Shown: piece by piece, positions 18,048 through 26,391 of the stretch
Layout: every line of letters starts with the position of its first letter
Position numbering within the stretch: the first letter of the stretch is position 1
From: V1-33 sp039795165
GTDB taxonomy: Bacteria; Verrucomicrobiota; Verrucomicrobiia; Verrucomicrobiales; V1-33
Direction: 5' to 3'
DNA length: 64,000 nucleotides
Assembly: GCA_039795165.1 (NCBI GenBank)
Contig: JBDKER010000015.1
Span: 43,529 to 107,528 of the forward strand
Position numbers and translations under genes: made by a program
Notes under the pieces: generated by a model
The model's input: only the letters and a program-made list of their open reading frames with translations
Database searches by the model: none
Told to the model about the DNA's origin: nothing

Positions 18048-18503
18048 ATGAGCAACATCAGCGACCAGATCATGCATGACCTCAAGGAGGCCATGAAAAA
18101 CAAGGACCAGACCGCCATGACCACCCTGCGCGCGCTCAAATCCGCTCTCAAGTACGCAGCCATCGAGAAAATCGGAGCCGATGGCGAACTTCCAGACAGC
18201 GACGCCATCAGCGTCGTCCGCAAGCAGATCAAACAGCGCCGCGATTCCTTCGAACAATTCACCTCCGGCGGCCGCAGCGACCTCGCCGACAAGGAAGCCG
18301 CGGAAATTGCCGTCCTCGAACGCTTCCTTCCCACAGCCCTCAGCCCGGAGGAAACCGAAGCTCTCGTCAGCACCGTCATCAGCGAACTCGGAGCCACCTC
18401 ACGCCAGCAGATGGGCCAGGTCATGAAGGTCCTCCAGGAACGCGCCGCCGGACGCGCCGATGGCAAAGTGCTCTCGCAGCTCGTCTCGAAGCACCTCTCC
18501 TGA
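18048..18503 (+). CDS. GatB/YqeY-domain protein
   Basis: A 151-residue YqeY-like protein. MHDLKEAMKNKDQTAMTTLRALKSAL and VRKQIKQRRDSFEQF, then LERFLPTALSPEE and GQVMKVLQERAAGRADGK, are the family pattern. The C-terminal domain is shared with GatB of the glutamyl-tRNA amidotransferase and may bind tRNA, but the function of free YqeY is not settled. It is divergent from mtnA and lies three bases before ispD. Confidence 0.88.
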   Translation: MSNISDQIMHDLKEAMKNKDQTAMTTLRALKSALKYAAIEKIGADGELPDSDAISVVRKQIKQRRDSFEQFTSGGRSDLADKEAAEIAVLERFLPTALSPEETEALVSTVISELGATSRQQMGQVMKVLQERAAGRADGKVLSQLVSKHLS

Positions 18504-18506
18504 CCC

Positions 18507-19169
18507 ATGACCGCCGCCCTCATCGTCGCCGCTGGCTCGGCCACCCGCATGGGCTTCGACAAGCTGCTCGCCCCACTCGGCGGCCAGCCCGTCCTCCAAC
18601 GCACCATCGAAGCATTCGAGGCCTGCCCGGAAATCGATGCCATCTGGATCGTCTGCAGCGACTCCCGCCGCGCAGCCGTAGACGCCCTCGGCCAGTCAAT
18701 CCCGAAATTCAGGGGCACCATCCCAGGGGGCTCCGAACGCCACCTCTCGGTCTGGAATGGCCTCTCTGCCCTGCCAGACAGCACCACGCTCGTCGCCATT
18801 CACGACGGGGCCCGACCCCTCATCCAGCCAGCTCAGATCTCCCGCTGCCTCGCCGCCGCCCGCACTTCCGGAGCCGCCGCCTCGGCACACCGCATCACCG
18901 ATACCCTCCAGCGCGCCACCCCAGAAGGCATCGCCACCGGACCAGTCGACCGCACTCACCTCTGGGCCATGGAAACCCCGCAGGTCTTCCAGACCACCCT
19001 CATCCGCAAGGCCTACCAGCAGATTTTCCGCGATACACTTTCCGTAACCGACGAAGTCTCGGCCGCCACTCACGCTGGCATTCCCGTCCAGCTCGTGGAA
19101 AACCCCTCCCCCAACCTCAAAATCACGCTGCCAGGCGACCTCGCCACAGCCGCGGCCCTCCTCCCGTGA
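18507..19169 (+). CDS. ispD: 2-C-methyl-D-erythritol 4-phosphate cytidylyltransferase
   Basis: A 220-residue IspD of the MEP isoprenoid pathway, which transfers CMP from CTP to methylerythritol phosphate. The nucleotide loop is AAGSATRMGFDKLLAPLGG, with VAIHDGARPL in the middle and AMETPQVFQTTLI, then TDEVSAA and NLKITLPGDL at the C-terminus, all family-specific. The GTG start of the next gene overlaps the stop. The pathway product feeds prenyl chains, including those used by the squalene/phytoene synthase encoded at 26968-27963. Confidence 0.92.
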   Translation: MTAALIVAAGSATRMGFDKLLAPLGGQPVLQRTIEAFEACPEIDAIWIVCSDSRRAAVDALGQSIPKFRGTIPGGSERHLSVWNGLSALPDSTTLVAIHDGARPLIQPAQISRCLAAARTSGAAASAHRITDTLQRATPEGIATGPVDRTHLWAMETPQVFQTTLIRKAYQQIFRDTLSVTDEVSAATHAGIPVQLVENPSPNLKITLPGDLATAAALLP

Positions 19170-20440
19170 CCAGTCACAGCTTCGTAAGACTCCACAACGG
19201 CTGCACCCTCTGCGTCGCGGAAATGCCGTGGATGGAAAGCATCAGCATCGGCCTCTGGACCGGCGTCGGCGGCCGCCACGATCCCGCCAATCAAAGCGGT
19301 CTCGCCCACTTCGCCGAACACATGCTCTTCAAAGGCACACGCCGACGCTCGGCCCGCCAGCTCAACCGCGACATTGAAAGCGTCGGCGGCAGCATGGACG
19401 CCTACACCAGCGAAGACCATACCAGCTTCTTCGTGCGCGGCCCCGCAGAACGGCTCCCGCGCTTCGCAGACGTCCTCTTCGATATCTACCGCCACTCCCG
19501 CTTCCTCGCCGATGACGTGAAACGGGAACGCGAAGTCATCGCCGAGGAAATCGCCATGTACCGCGAACAACCCGCCCAGCAGGTCGAAGAACTCCTCTGG
19601 CGCACCGCATGGCCTTCCCACCCCCTCGGACGCCCCATCGCCGGTACGGAGGAAAGCCTCGCCAACATCACCAGCACCTCCCTGCGGCACCACGCCGCCT
19701 CATGGTTCGGCAGCCGCAATACGATCGTCTCCGTCGCCGGACGAACCACCCTCAAGGAAGTCCAGAGCCTCCTCGACGACATCGCCCCGGATCACTTGCC
19801 CACCGGCCGCCGCCCGCCCTTGCGCCGGTTCCGCAAGCCGCAGCGCCATCAGCCAGCCGTCGTGTCCGAACACCGCGAAATCGATCAGGTCCAGCTCGCC
19901 ATCGCCCTCCATGCCCCCGGCCGGAAAGATCCCGAGGCGCCCGCTCTCCGGCTCCTCAATGTCCTCCTCGGCGAAAACACCAGCTCCCGGCTCTGGGCTT
20001 CCCTCCGCGAGGACCACGGGCTCTGCTACGATGTCGGCTCCGATCTCACCTCGCTCGATGATACCGGACTGCTCCACATCTTCGCCGGCGTCGACCCCGG
20101 CAAACTCAAGCGCGCCCTCACCACCCTCCGCCGCGAACTCGCTAGACTGGCCGCCAAAGCCGTCAGTCCGCGCGCCCTCGCCGAAGCCTGCGAATACGCC
20201 ATCGCCTCGAGCCGTCTCGCCCTCGAAACCCCCGGGGCCCAGATGACCTCCATGGCCGAATGCCTCCTCTTTCACGGCCGCTGGATCCCCATCGAAGATC
20301 ATTACCAGCGCCTCCGCTCCGTCACTCCAGCCGACGTCCACCACCTCGCCGCCGAACTCTTCCGCCCAAGCAATCTCACCCTAGCCATGGTTGGCCCCAT
20401 TCCCCACCCGGATTCCGCGGCCACATGGCTCTGCCCCTGA
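19166..20440 (+). CDS. M16-family zinc metallopeptidase
   Basis: A 424-residue insulinase-type peptidase. The inverted zinc motif HFAEH (H48, E51, H52) is intact, and the distal zinc ligand probably lies in EREVIAEEIAMYRE around residue 125. The C-terminal half contains the second M16 lobe (VLLGENTSSRLWASLREDHGLCYDV), as in processing-peptidase-like bacterial proteins of about this length. There is no clear signal peptide, so it is probably cytoplasmic. The start is GTG at 19166, coupled to ispD through a GTGA overlap. Confidence 0.88.
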   Translation: MTSHSFVRLHNGCTLCVAEMPWMESISIGLWTGVGGRHDPANQSGLAHFAEHMLFKGTRRRSARQLNRDIESVGGSMDAYTSEDHTSFFVRGPAERLPRFADVLFDIYRHSRFLADDVKREREVIAEEIAMYREQPAQQVEELLWRTAWPSHPLGRPIAGTEESLANITSTSLRHHAASWFGSRNTIVSVAGRTTLKEVQSLLDDIAPDHLPTGRRPPLRRFRKPQRHQPAVVSEHREIDQVQLAIALHAPGRKDPEAPALRLLNVLLGENTSSRLWASLREDHGLCYDVGSDLTSLDDTGLLHIFAGVDPGKLKRALTTLRRELARLAAKAVSPRALAEACEYAIASSRLALETPGAQMTSMAECLLFHGRWIPIEDHYQRLRSVTPADVHHLAAELFRPSNLTLAMVGPIPHPDSAATWLCP

Positions 20441-20507
20441 GGCACCCGCCCTGCGTCCCGGCAAGGCTGCCGACCCCGCCCGCCGGCAACCATGTTTCCC
20501 GGCAATC

Positions 20508-20535
20508 CTCCTGCGGCCGCGCTCCTGCGGCCGCG
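20508..20535. repeat. Tandem 14-bp repeat, two perfect units
   Basis: Two adjacent perfect copies of CTCCTGCGGCCGCG between the M16 peptidase and mscL genes. Each unit contains the palindrome GCGGCCGC. The rest of the 206-base gap holds only the weak hairpin described next and no recognised gene. Confidence 0.7.
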
Positions 20536-20539
20536 GTAC

Positions 20540-20560
20540 ACGGCTCCGTAGCCGTCTTTC
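20540..20560 (+). terminator. Possible weak terminator after the M16 gene
   Basis: A 6-bp stem (ACGGCT 20540-20545 with AGCCGT 20550-20555) with a CCGT loop, followed by CTTTC. The stem is short and the T run imperfect. Confidence 0.35.
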
Positions 20561-20646
20561 TGTTGAAAGGACCACGGAATATATGCTAGGGACTTTCTGC
20601 TGCGGGCCTCTGCCACGCACCATTCAACTCAACCATCACACATGCC

Positions 20647-21027
20647 ATGCTGGACGAATTCAAGAAATTCATTCTGAAAGGTAACATGATCGACCTCGCC
20701 GTCGGTGTCATCATCGGGGGAGCCTTCGGCAAAGTCGTCGAAAAATTCACCGAGTTCGTCATGTCGATCATCGGTAAGGTCCTCTCGACGGTCGGTCTGG
20801 GGGAAAACGCCATCAACTTCGACACATGGAACCCGGGCGGGATCAAGGTCGGTGCCGTCATTACCCAGTTCATCAACCTCCTGCTGGTAGGCTTTGCTTT
20901 GTTTGTTCTCATCAAAGCCTACAACCGCCTCCTCGCCAAACAGGACGAGACCCCAGCCACTCCGCCACCACCCCCGGAAGACATCAAGCTCCTCTCGGAA
21001 ATCCGAGACCTGCTCCGCAAGCAGTAA
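20647..21027 (+). CDS. mscL: Large-conductance mechanosensitive channel
   Basis: A 126-residue MscL. The N-terminal amphipathic helix and first membrane segment (EFKKFILKGNMIDLAVGVII then GGAFGKVV) match the family gating region, and the second membrane segment is VGAVITQFINLLLVGFALFV. The C-terminal helix EDIKLLSEIRDLL is typical and follows a short Pro stretch. The homopentameric inner-membrane channel opens on hypo-osmotic shock. It is followed by a hairpin shared with the convergent acetyltransferase gene. Confidence 0.95.
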   Translation: MLDEFKKFILKGNMIDLAVGVIIGGAFGKVVEKFTEFVMSIIGKVLSTVGLGENAINFDTWNPGGIKVGAVITQFINLLLVGFALFVLIKAYNRLLAKQDETPATPPPPPEDIKLLSEIRDLLRKQ

Positions 21028-21057
21028 GCGGACAAAGCTCCAGACTCAGTCAATCCC

Positions 21058-21094
21058 GGAACGGGCGGCAGGGCATCATCCCTCCGCCCGTTCC
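21058..21094. terminator. Bidirectional hairpin between mscL and the GNAT gene
   Basis: An 11-bp perfect stem (GGAACGGGCGG 21058-21068 with CCGCCCGTTCC 21084-21094), extended by AGGG/CCCT inside. The right arm overlaps the last codons of the GNAT gene. The T run after it on the plus strand is short (GTTTCCC). Confidence 0.6.
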
Positions 21095-21597
21095 GCGTTT
21101 CCCGGAAAATACTGCAGATACACCACATCAAGCCACTGACCGAATTTCCGGCCGGCTTCGAAAAGCCTCCCCGTCTCGCGGAACCCATGCCGCAGATGGA
21201 GCGCAATGCTGCCCGCCTGCTCGGCGGAAATCGCCGCCACAATCGTGTGCAGTCCCTGCTCCCGACCGCGCTGCAGCAGTTCCGCCAGCAGAAGGCTGCC
21301 GATCCCCCTCCGCTGATGCCCGTGATGCACGTACACGGAATTCTCGGCCGTACCCGCAAAGGCCTCACGGCGGTGAAATGGAGAAAGACTGCCCCAGCCC
21401 AGCACCACCCCCGCTTCCTCCGCCACCAGCACCGGATGCACGGCCCCGCGGCCCGCAAACCACACCGCCCGCGCTTCCGCACTCTCCGGCTCAATCTGAT
21501 ACGTGCAGGTCGAGTGCAGCACATAATGATTGTAGATCGCATTGATCGCCGGAAGGTCGGCGGCAGCCGCGTCACGGATCACCATGGAAGAGGACAT
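21076..21597 (-). CDS. GNAT N-acetyltransferase, phosphinothricin acetyltransferase-like
   Basis: A 173-residue GNAT protein. The acetyl-CoA loop is HHGHQRRGIGSLLL, with IRDAAAADLPAINAIYNHYVLHSTCTY at the N-terminus, which is typical of the Pat/Bar and YncA subgroup. The C-terminus LFEAGRKFGQWLDVVYLQ also fits that subgroup. These enzymes acetylate amino-acid-like compounds such as methionine sulfoximine or phosphinothricin. Whether this one confers resistance is unknown. The start lies only 13 bases after a strong minus-strand terminator, so expression may depend on read-through. An alternative start is the ATG at 21585. Confidence 0.85.
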   Translation of the reverse strand: MSSSMVIRDAAAADLPAINAIYNHYVLHSTCTYQIEPESAEARAVWFAGRGAVHPVLVAEEAGVVLGWGSLSPFHRREAFAGTAENSVYVHHGHQRRGIGSLLLAELLQRGREQGLHTIVAAISAEQAGSIALHLRHGFRETGRLFEAGRKFGQWLDVVYLQYFPGNAERAEG

Positions 21598-21609
21598 CAG
21601 TCATCAAGG

Positions 21610-21647
21610 AAAAGGGCGGGGCGCGGTCAATTCCCCGCACCCCGCCC
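21610..21647 (-). terminator. Intrinsic terminator after the azurin-like gene
   Basis: On the minus strand GGGCGGGG (21640-21647) pairs with CCCCGCCC (21614-21621), and the inner positions mostly pair as well. A TTTT run follows at 21610-21613. It ends the azurin-like transcript and sits just before the GNAT start. Confidence 0.85.
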
Positions 21648-21679
21648 CATGAATCAGGAGAAATCAGGTGGCTGCGCAG

Positions 21680-22150
21680 TCACTTGGTGACCTTGAGCAC
21701 CCCGTTCATGAGACGCCAGTGACCCGGGAACGTGCAGATGTACGGGTAGTCTCCCGCTTCCGCTGGTGCCGTGAATTCAATGAGATCACTCTGGCCAATC
21801 CCGATGAGCTTGGTCGGCTTCACGAGAATGTCGGCACTCTCAGGCAGGTAGAGTTTCTTGAGCGCCTCCGGATCCGTGAGCATCTTGTCGGCAAGGGCTC
21901 CGACGGCATCCTTGGCGCCCGGCTTCAGAAGCAGGAAATTATGCTGCAGCGGGCATTTCTCGTTGCGGAACAGCAACATGACCTTCGTCCCGGCCTTCAC
22001 GGTGAGTTCCTTCTTGTCGAACTGCATGACATTCGGAACGACTCCGAGCATGAGTTTGGTAACCTCTTCAGCCGCAGGTTTCGCGTCCTGCGCAAACAGG
22101 GAACCAGTGGCTGCAAGGGCTGCAATCAGAGAGACAATCAGCTTCTTCAT
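21680..22150 (-). CDS. Azurin/plastocyanin-like type 1 copper protein
   Basis: A 156-residue exported cupredoxin. The signal peptide is KKLIVSLIAALAATGSLFAQ, cleaved near residue 20. Copper ligands can be placed as H70 (PLQHNF), C139, H144 and M148 (ICTFPGHWRLMNG), the His-Cys-His-Met set of azurin. These periplasmic proteins carry single electrons, for example to terminal reductases. The ATG at 22150 is chosen because the signal peptide starts there. No partner redox gene is adjacent, and it has its own terminator. A short palindrome (TGCCGTCAACGGCA, 22210-22223) lies 60 bases upstream and could be an operator. Confidence 0.87.
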   Translation of the reverse strand: MKKLIVSLIAALAATGSLFAQDAKPAAEEVTKLMLGVVPNVMQFDKKELTVKAGTKVMLLFRNEKCPLQHNFLLLKPGAKDAVGALADKMLTDPEALKKLYLPESADILVKPTKLIGIGQSDLIEFTAPAEAGDYPYICTFPGHWRLMNGVLKVTK

Positions 22151-22273
22151 GGATACTTGGATTTTGTTCAATGGATACTAGAACGGATGCAGGTTGCGTT
22201 TCCTCCCCGTGCCGTCAACGGCAATGCACACCCTGCCTCCTTTCTTCGGAACGGCAGGGCCACCGCCTCTCTT

Positions 22274-23350
22274 TCAGTCCGCCACCGGAGCCTCGGCGGC
22301 ACCCGACCCGGGACTCTCCGCCATGCCCGCTTTTTTCTCAAGACCGCGGAGCCGTTCCGCCATGGCCGGCAGCCTCCTCACCATGATGAGCTGATGCTGA
22401 TACTCCTTCATGGGCTGGGCCGGCGTTCCCATATAGGCCCCCGGCGTCCGGATGTTGGCCGTCACGCCCGTCTTCGCCGTGAACGTCACACCGGGTCCTC
22501 CTATGTCCAGATGCCCCGCAATGCCCACCTGCGCCGCCACCACCGTGTAATCCGCCACCCTCGTGCTCCCGGCAATGCCCGCCTGCGCCACAATGATGAC
22601 ATGCCGCCCAATCACACAGTTGTGCGCAATCATCACAAGGTTGTCGATCTTCGTACCCTCTCCGATCCACGTCCTTCCAAACCGCGCCCGGTCAATCGTC
22701 GTGTTCGCCCCGACCTCGACATCATCGTCAATCTGCACAATTCCGACCTGATCAATCTTCTGGTGCCGCCCCGTCACGAACTCATACCCGAATCCATCCG
22801 CACCAATCACCGACCCGGAATGCACGGCCACCCGGTCTCCCAACTGGCAGCGTTCATAGATAGTTACCCGCGCGGCCAGACGGCAGCCGCTGCCGATCTT
22901 CACATCGTCCCCGATCACACACGCAGGACCAATCACGCTCCCATTCCCGATCCGCACCCCCGCGCCAATCACCGCACACGGGCCAACCGATACCATGCCG
23001 GGATCCAGCACCGCAGACGGATCAATCACCGCAGAGGCATGAATGCCGGGACGGAATTCCCGCGGCGGCGGCACAAAGCGCTTCACAATCTCCGCAAACG
23101 CAGCCGAGGCATTCGCACAGCGGATCAGCGCCACCCCCGGGACGCCCGCATCGGGAAACGACTCCGGAACAAGCACAGCTCCAGCCCGCGTCTTCCGCAG
23201 GTCATTGATGTACCGCGCGTTCGCAAAAAAACTGAGGTCCCCCTCGGACGCTTCCCGCAGGCCCGCAAACCCACGCAGGATGAGGCAGGGGTCGCCGGAA
23301 AGAATCGAGCCTCCCGCCAGGACCGCAGCCTGCTCAAGAGTCAACTCCAC
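22274..23350 (-). CDS. lpxD: UDP-3-O-(3-hydroxyacyl)glucosamine N-acyltransferase
   Basis: A 358-residue LpxD of lipid A synthesis. The N-terminal uridine-binding domain (LTLEQAAVLAGGSI ... LSFFANARY) is followed by a left-handed beta-helix of hexapeptide repeats from about residue 105 to 310, with the catalytic-histidine region in KIDNLVMIAHNCVIGRH. The segment IGADGFGYEF is an LpxD signature. The helical C-terminus (MKEYQHQLIMVRRLPAMAERL) supports the trimer. It follows the Skp/OmpH gene by 57 bases, the same order (skp-lpxD) as in many Gram-negatives. Confidence 0.93.
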   Translation of the reverse strand: MELTLEQAAVLAGGSILSGDPCLILRGFAGLREASEGDLSFFANARYINDLRKTRAGAVLVPESFPDAGVPGVALIRCANASAAFAEIVKRFVPPPREFRPGIHASAVIDPSAVLDPGMVSVGPCAVIGAGVRIGNGSVIGPACVIGDDVKIGSGCRLAARVTIYERCQLGDRVAVHSGSVIGADGFGYEFVTGRHQKIDQVGIVQIDDDVEVGANTTIDRARFGRTWIGEGTKIDNLVMIAHNCVIGRHVIIVAQAGIAGSTRVADYTVVAAQVGIAGHLDIGGPGVTFTAKTGVTANIRTPGAYMGTPAQPMKEYQHQLIMVRRLPAMAERLRGLEKKAGMAESPGSGAAEAPVAD

Positions 23351-23407
23351 AAGCGCTTCAGGTCAATTGCCCGTATGAATTGGCGCGCGGCAATCACACC
23401 GCACCGC

Positions 23408-24067
23408 TCACTTCTTGGTGTCGCCCGCAGGAGCGTCAAGATCAAGAGCCCCACCCTTGGTCGGCGGAGCCGCAGCAGCACCCGCCGGAGCCCCCTTGTT
23501 CAGTTCAGCCAGCACATCAGTGCTGAAATCGACGGCATCCTTGCTGTGCAGCAGGAACGGCACCCCGGAAGGACTCATCCCGGACTTGTCGAACACGAGA
23601 TCGTAGTTGTCACGCTTGGCCTTCTCCTCAACACGCTGACGGATGTCTTCGAGCAGATTCTTGCGCATGCGCATGACCTGTTCCTGCAGCTGTGCCTCTC
23701 GGCGGCGGCGGAATTCGTCAATTTCACGCTCCAGAGCCTTCGCCTCCGTGGCAATGCCCTGGGCTTCCTTGGCCTTCTGCTGCTTCAATTCCTCATTCAC
23801 CAGCTTGTCCTGAAGGATCTTCTGGGAATCGTTCCACTTCGTGATCAGATCCCGGTACTTCGCACTGCGGTCGTCGAGTTCCTTCTTGGCCTTGGACTTG
23901 TCATCGTTGACCTTCTTCTCGGCGTCCTTCGTCTTGTAGTACTCCTGGAAGACACGCTTCATGTCGACAATGCCGATCTTCATTTCGGAGACGGCGGTCT
24001 GAGCGGAAGCCATCCCCGCAGCGAGGAAGGAAGCAGCAATGATCGGGGCAATCTGGCGGAGCATCAT
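23408..24067 (-). CDS. OmpH/Skp-family periplasmic chaperone
   Basis: A 219-residue exported protein with a signal peptide (IAPIIAASFLAAGMASAQ), a start segment MKIGIVDMKRVFQEYYKTK typical of OmpH/Skp, and then a long charged coiled coil (about residues 45-145) that forms the chaperone tentacles. The C-terminal tail is rich in Ala, Pro and Gly. Skp holds unfolded outer-membrane proteins in the periplasm. Its position before lpxD fits envelope biogenesis. The 147-base upstream gap contains a plausible promoter and a palindrome. Confidence 0.88.
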   Translation of the reverse strand: MMLRQIAPIIAASFLAAGMASAQTAVSEMKIGIVDMKRVFQEYYKTKDAEKKVNDDKSKAKKELDDRSAKYRDLITKWNDSQKILQDKLVNEELKQQKAKEAQGIATEAKALEREIDEFRRRREAQLQEQVMRMRKNLLEDIRQRVEEKAKRDNYDLVFDKSGMSPSGVPFLLHSKDAVDFSTDVLAELNKGAPAGAAAAPPTKGGALDLDAPAGDTKK

Positions 24068-24114
24068 AGGAAGAATTTGATTGGGGGGCAGCAGGTAGGG
24101 CTCTGAGGCGCACA

Positions 24115-24132
24115 GTACCTCAAGAGGTACTA
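24115..24132. promoter_or_regulatory. Palindrome in the ompH leader, possible operator
   Basis: A perfect inverted repeat, AGTACCTC (24115-24122), spacer AA, GAGGTACT (24125-24132). It lies just downstream of the proposed -10 box and about 50 bases before the start codon, where a repressor site or leader hairpin would act. Confidence 0.5.
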
Positions 24133-24144
24133 CACATTATCGAA

Positions 24145-24173
24145 TTAAACACCCGACCCCACCCAGGCGCAAG
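24145..24173 (-). promoter_or_regulatory. Possible sigma70-like promoter of ompH-lpxD
   Basis: On the minus strand TTGCGC (24168-24173) and TTTAAT (24145-24150) are 17 bases apart. Spacing is ideal and the -10 region lies in a locally AT-rich stretch. Confidence 0.45.
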
Positions 24174-24214
24174 CTGAAAACCTGAGGGGCCGAATTCCGG
24201 AGCAGTCGAGGACA

Positions 24215-25456
24215 TCAGGACGGTTCCCGCCCTGCCCGCACATGACGCTGCCCCTTGTACAGCATTAGAAAGACCACCGTGAGCACCGCCGCCGCTACCG
24301 CCAGCCAGTTCCAGAAGCGCACCCAGTCAGTGGTTCCATCAGCGCGGCTGCACGCGCGGTACCAGACATCAATCACCTGATAACCCAGCAGATTCCCGAT
24401 CCCGTTGTTCATGAGTGAAAGCAGGGCCTGACTCTGCGCCCGGATGCCGGGATCAATGCGCAGCTCAAGATAAATCTGGCTCGTCATGTAGAAGAGCACA
24501 AAGAGCGGACCATGCAGGGCCACGCTCGCCACCATGGCCCAGCGCGCATCGGTTCCCAGCAGGACATATCGGGCCACCCCCAGAAGCAGCCCCGCCGTCA
24601 GCAGCCACTTGATGCGGAACCGCAGCAGCAGTCCCGAAACCGCCAGCATGGCCAACCCTTCGCACAACTGCGCCAGCGCCATGGTCGCCGCCGGAGTCGC
24701 ATCCCCACCCGCCTTGAGATGCGGAACCGTATGCACATAAAGCGTCGACATAACCGCCGAAAAGGCAGCACTGGTCAGAAAAATCAGCCGGTGATCAGGA
24801 TGCCGCAGCAGGGGCAGCGCCTCCCACCCCATGACATCGCGCCAGCGCCGCGGAGCCCGGCCCGGCGGCGGGGGCGTCGGCTTCAGACTCAGACAGAAAA
24901 TAGCCTCGGCCACAAAGATCCCGGCACCGACGTAGCCAGCCACCGGTGACCGGTCGAGATGAAAGACCCGGCTCACCAGAAAGGACGCCGCCATCCATCC
25001 CCATGTGGCCCACACCCGGATGGGGGCGAACTCCCTCCGGGGATCGGAAAGACGCGACAGCGCCACGCTGGTCACCAGCGAAAACCCAGGCGCATTGACC
25101 AGCGCATAAGCCATCATGAGCCCCAGAAACCAGCGGTGACCCCAGCTGAACTGCACCGACGCATGCACCAGCGCCAGCAGGATCCCGGCAAGGAAAGTCA
25201 GGCCGGCAAGGAGCCGCTCCGGAGCCATCCGGCGGTCGGCCAGCGAAGCCGCCACCATCGGAGAAATGAAGGACGCCACGCTTCCCGTGCTCACCGCAAG
25301 AAACAGCCAGCCACGCATGCCATGGGCATCAAGCACATTCGGAAACGGTACCGCATACGCCGCCATGGCAGCCGCATGCATGCAGAAGAGAATGCAGAGG
25401 GCCGTCCTTCCCTCGACCGCAGGCTGGGACGGACTCAATGCGACAGGACTTTCCAC
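24215..25456 (-). CDS. MFS transporter, NupG/nucleoside-permease-like
   Basis: A 413-residue major facilitator protein with about 12 hydrophobic segments. It has the MFS loop VAASLADRRMAPERLLAG after helix 2, and a C-terminal half (ALLSLMNNGIGNLLGYQVIDVWY) similar to the nucleoside:H+ symporter group. The substrate cannot be stated. The start overlaps the end of the MtfA-like gene by 22 bases, so the two are probably cotranscribed. Confidence 0.78.
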   Translation of the reverse strand: MESPVALSPSQPAVEGRTALCILFCMHAAAMAAYAVPFPNVLDAHGMRGWLFLAVSTGSVASFISPMVAASLADRRMAPERLLAGLTFLAGILLALVHASVQFSWGHRWFLGLMMAYALVNAPGFSLVTSVALSRLSDPRREFAPIRVWATWGWMAASFLVSRVFHLDRSPVAGYVGAGIFVAEAIFCLSLKPTPPPPGRAPRRWRDVMGWEALPLLRHPDHRLIFLTSAAFSAVMSTLYVHTVPHLKAGGDATPAATMALAQLCEGLAMLAVSGLLLRFRIKWLLTAGLLLGVARYVLLGTDARWAMVASVALHGPLFVLFYMTSQIYLELRIDPGIRAQSQALLSLMNNGIGNLLGYQVIDVWYRACSRADGTTDWVRFWNWLAVAAAVLTVVFLMLYKGQRHVRAGREPS

Positions 25457-26214
25457 CGGACAGGGTCCACTTTGTAGAATTGCCGGAGCCCATCGTAGAG
25501 TCCACGGTCGGTTTTCTGGAGCACCTGAGGATGCATGAAGAAGGCCTCCGTCGCAGCAGCGTAGAAGTCAGCCGGATCTCCCGCCGCCCCATAGCGCTCC
25601 ATCCATGCACCGCTCGCCGCAAACCCGAGATGATCATGAAGCTCGCCGGCCAGCGCCCGGCCCCACGGCGTCAGCCGCAGATCTGGATCTCCCGGCGGTC
25701 CGGCAGGCTCGATGCCGAGCTTCCGGAGAATCGCCGGCACAGTCCCGTAATCCCGGTCCTGCGGATCATGAACGGTTCTCCGCTTCGCATCCCATAGCAA
25801 AGAGGGACGCGTCGGCGTCGCCACCTCCATTGCCTTCTGCGGACTGATCCCCTCGCTGAGAGTCACGCCGAGAATCTCTCCGAAGCAGCTGGCGTTCTCG
25901 CGGTTGAGCAGCAGAAAGCACGCCTGGGCGGCGATGATGACGCGCTGTTCCTCGGACACTTCCTCAAGCATGCCGCCATAGCGGAACTGCTTGCCATCAA
26001 TGAAGGAAAGGACCCGGTCCTGAAATTCCGAGCGCAGTTCCCATGGCAGCCGATGATACAGAGGAACCGACTCATGCAGGTACTTGAGCCACTTCCGCGG
26101 AAAGGCATAATACCTCAGTCGCCAGACCCCAAGGGCCTTGCGGATGCGCATGACCAGCCACCAGCCAGCAAGGAGACAGCCGGCGGCCAGCAGGCCGAGT
26201 TGAAGGGAATTCAT
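25435..26214 (-). CDS. MtfA (peptidase M90)-like protein lacking the HExxH motif
   Basis: A 259-residue protein with an N-terminal membrane anchor (about residues 5-22). The segments VIIAAQACFLLLN (92-104) and DFYAAATEAFFMHPQVL ... LYDGLRQFYKVDP (216-250) match the MtfA/M90 peptidase family. In that family the part between them carries HEFAHQLD. Here the corresponding stretch, which follows LLWDAKRRTVHDPQDRDYG, reads TVPAILRKLG (158-167), so both zinc-binding histidines and the catalytic glutamate are absent. It is therefore probably not a peptidase. MtfA of E. coli binds the repressor Mlc, and such a binding role could survive. The ATG at 26214 is chosen because the anchor begins there. Confidence 0.7.
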   Translation of the reverse strand: MNSLQLGLLAAGCLLAGWWLVMRIRKALGVWRLRYYAFPRKWLKYLHESVPLYHRLPWELRSEFQDRVLSFIDGKQFRYGGMLEEVSEEQRVIIAAQACFLLLNRENASCFGEILGVTLSEGISPQKAMEVATPTRPSLLWDAKRRTVHDPQDRDYGTVPAILRKLGIEPAGPPGDPDLRLTPWGRALAGELHDHLGFAASGAWMERYGAAGDPADFYAAATEAFFMHPQVLQKTDRGLYDGLRQFYKVDPVRWKVLSH

Positions 26215-26391
26215 GGACGGACAACGCGGAAATGGAGACAGCAGGGGAAGCGCATCAGTATCCATCCGGCGCTCACGCGCACCCCCAAAATGCAAACCCT
26301 GGAGGATTTTCCCCGGGGAACTTGCAAACCGCAGGCACTCAGCCAACATAGCGCCCTCCAGAATCCCGCAAATCAGCCCAGCCCTTCCACC

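Noticed and set aside
22231..22259. Hairpin CCCTGCC/GGCAGGG after lpxD as a terminator
   Set aside because: Stem of 7 bp with a 15-base loop and no T run on the minus strand.
21668..24106. Long plus-strand open frame over azurin-like, lpxD and ompH genes
   Set aside because: It is antisense to three genes with clear family signatures and is rich in Arg, His and Pro.
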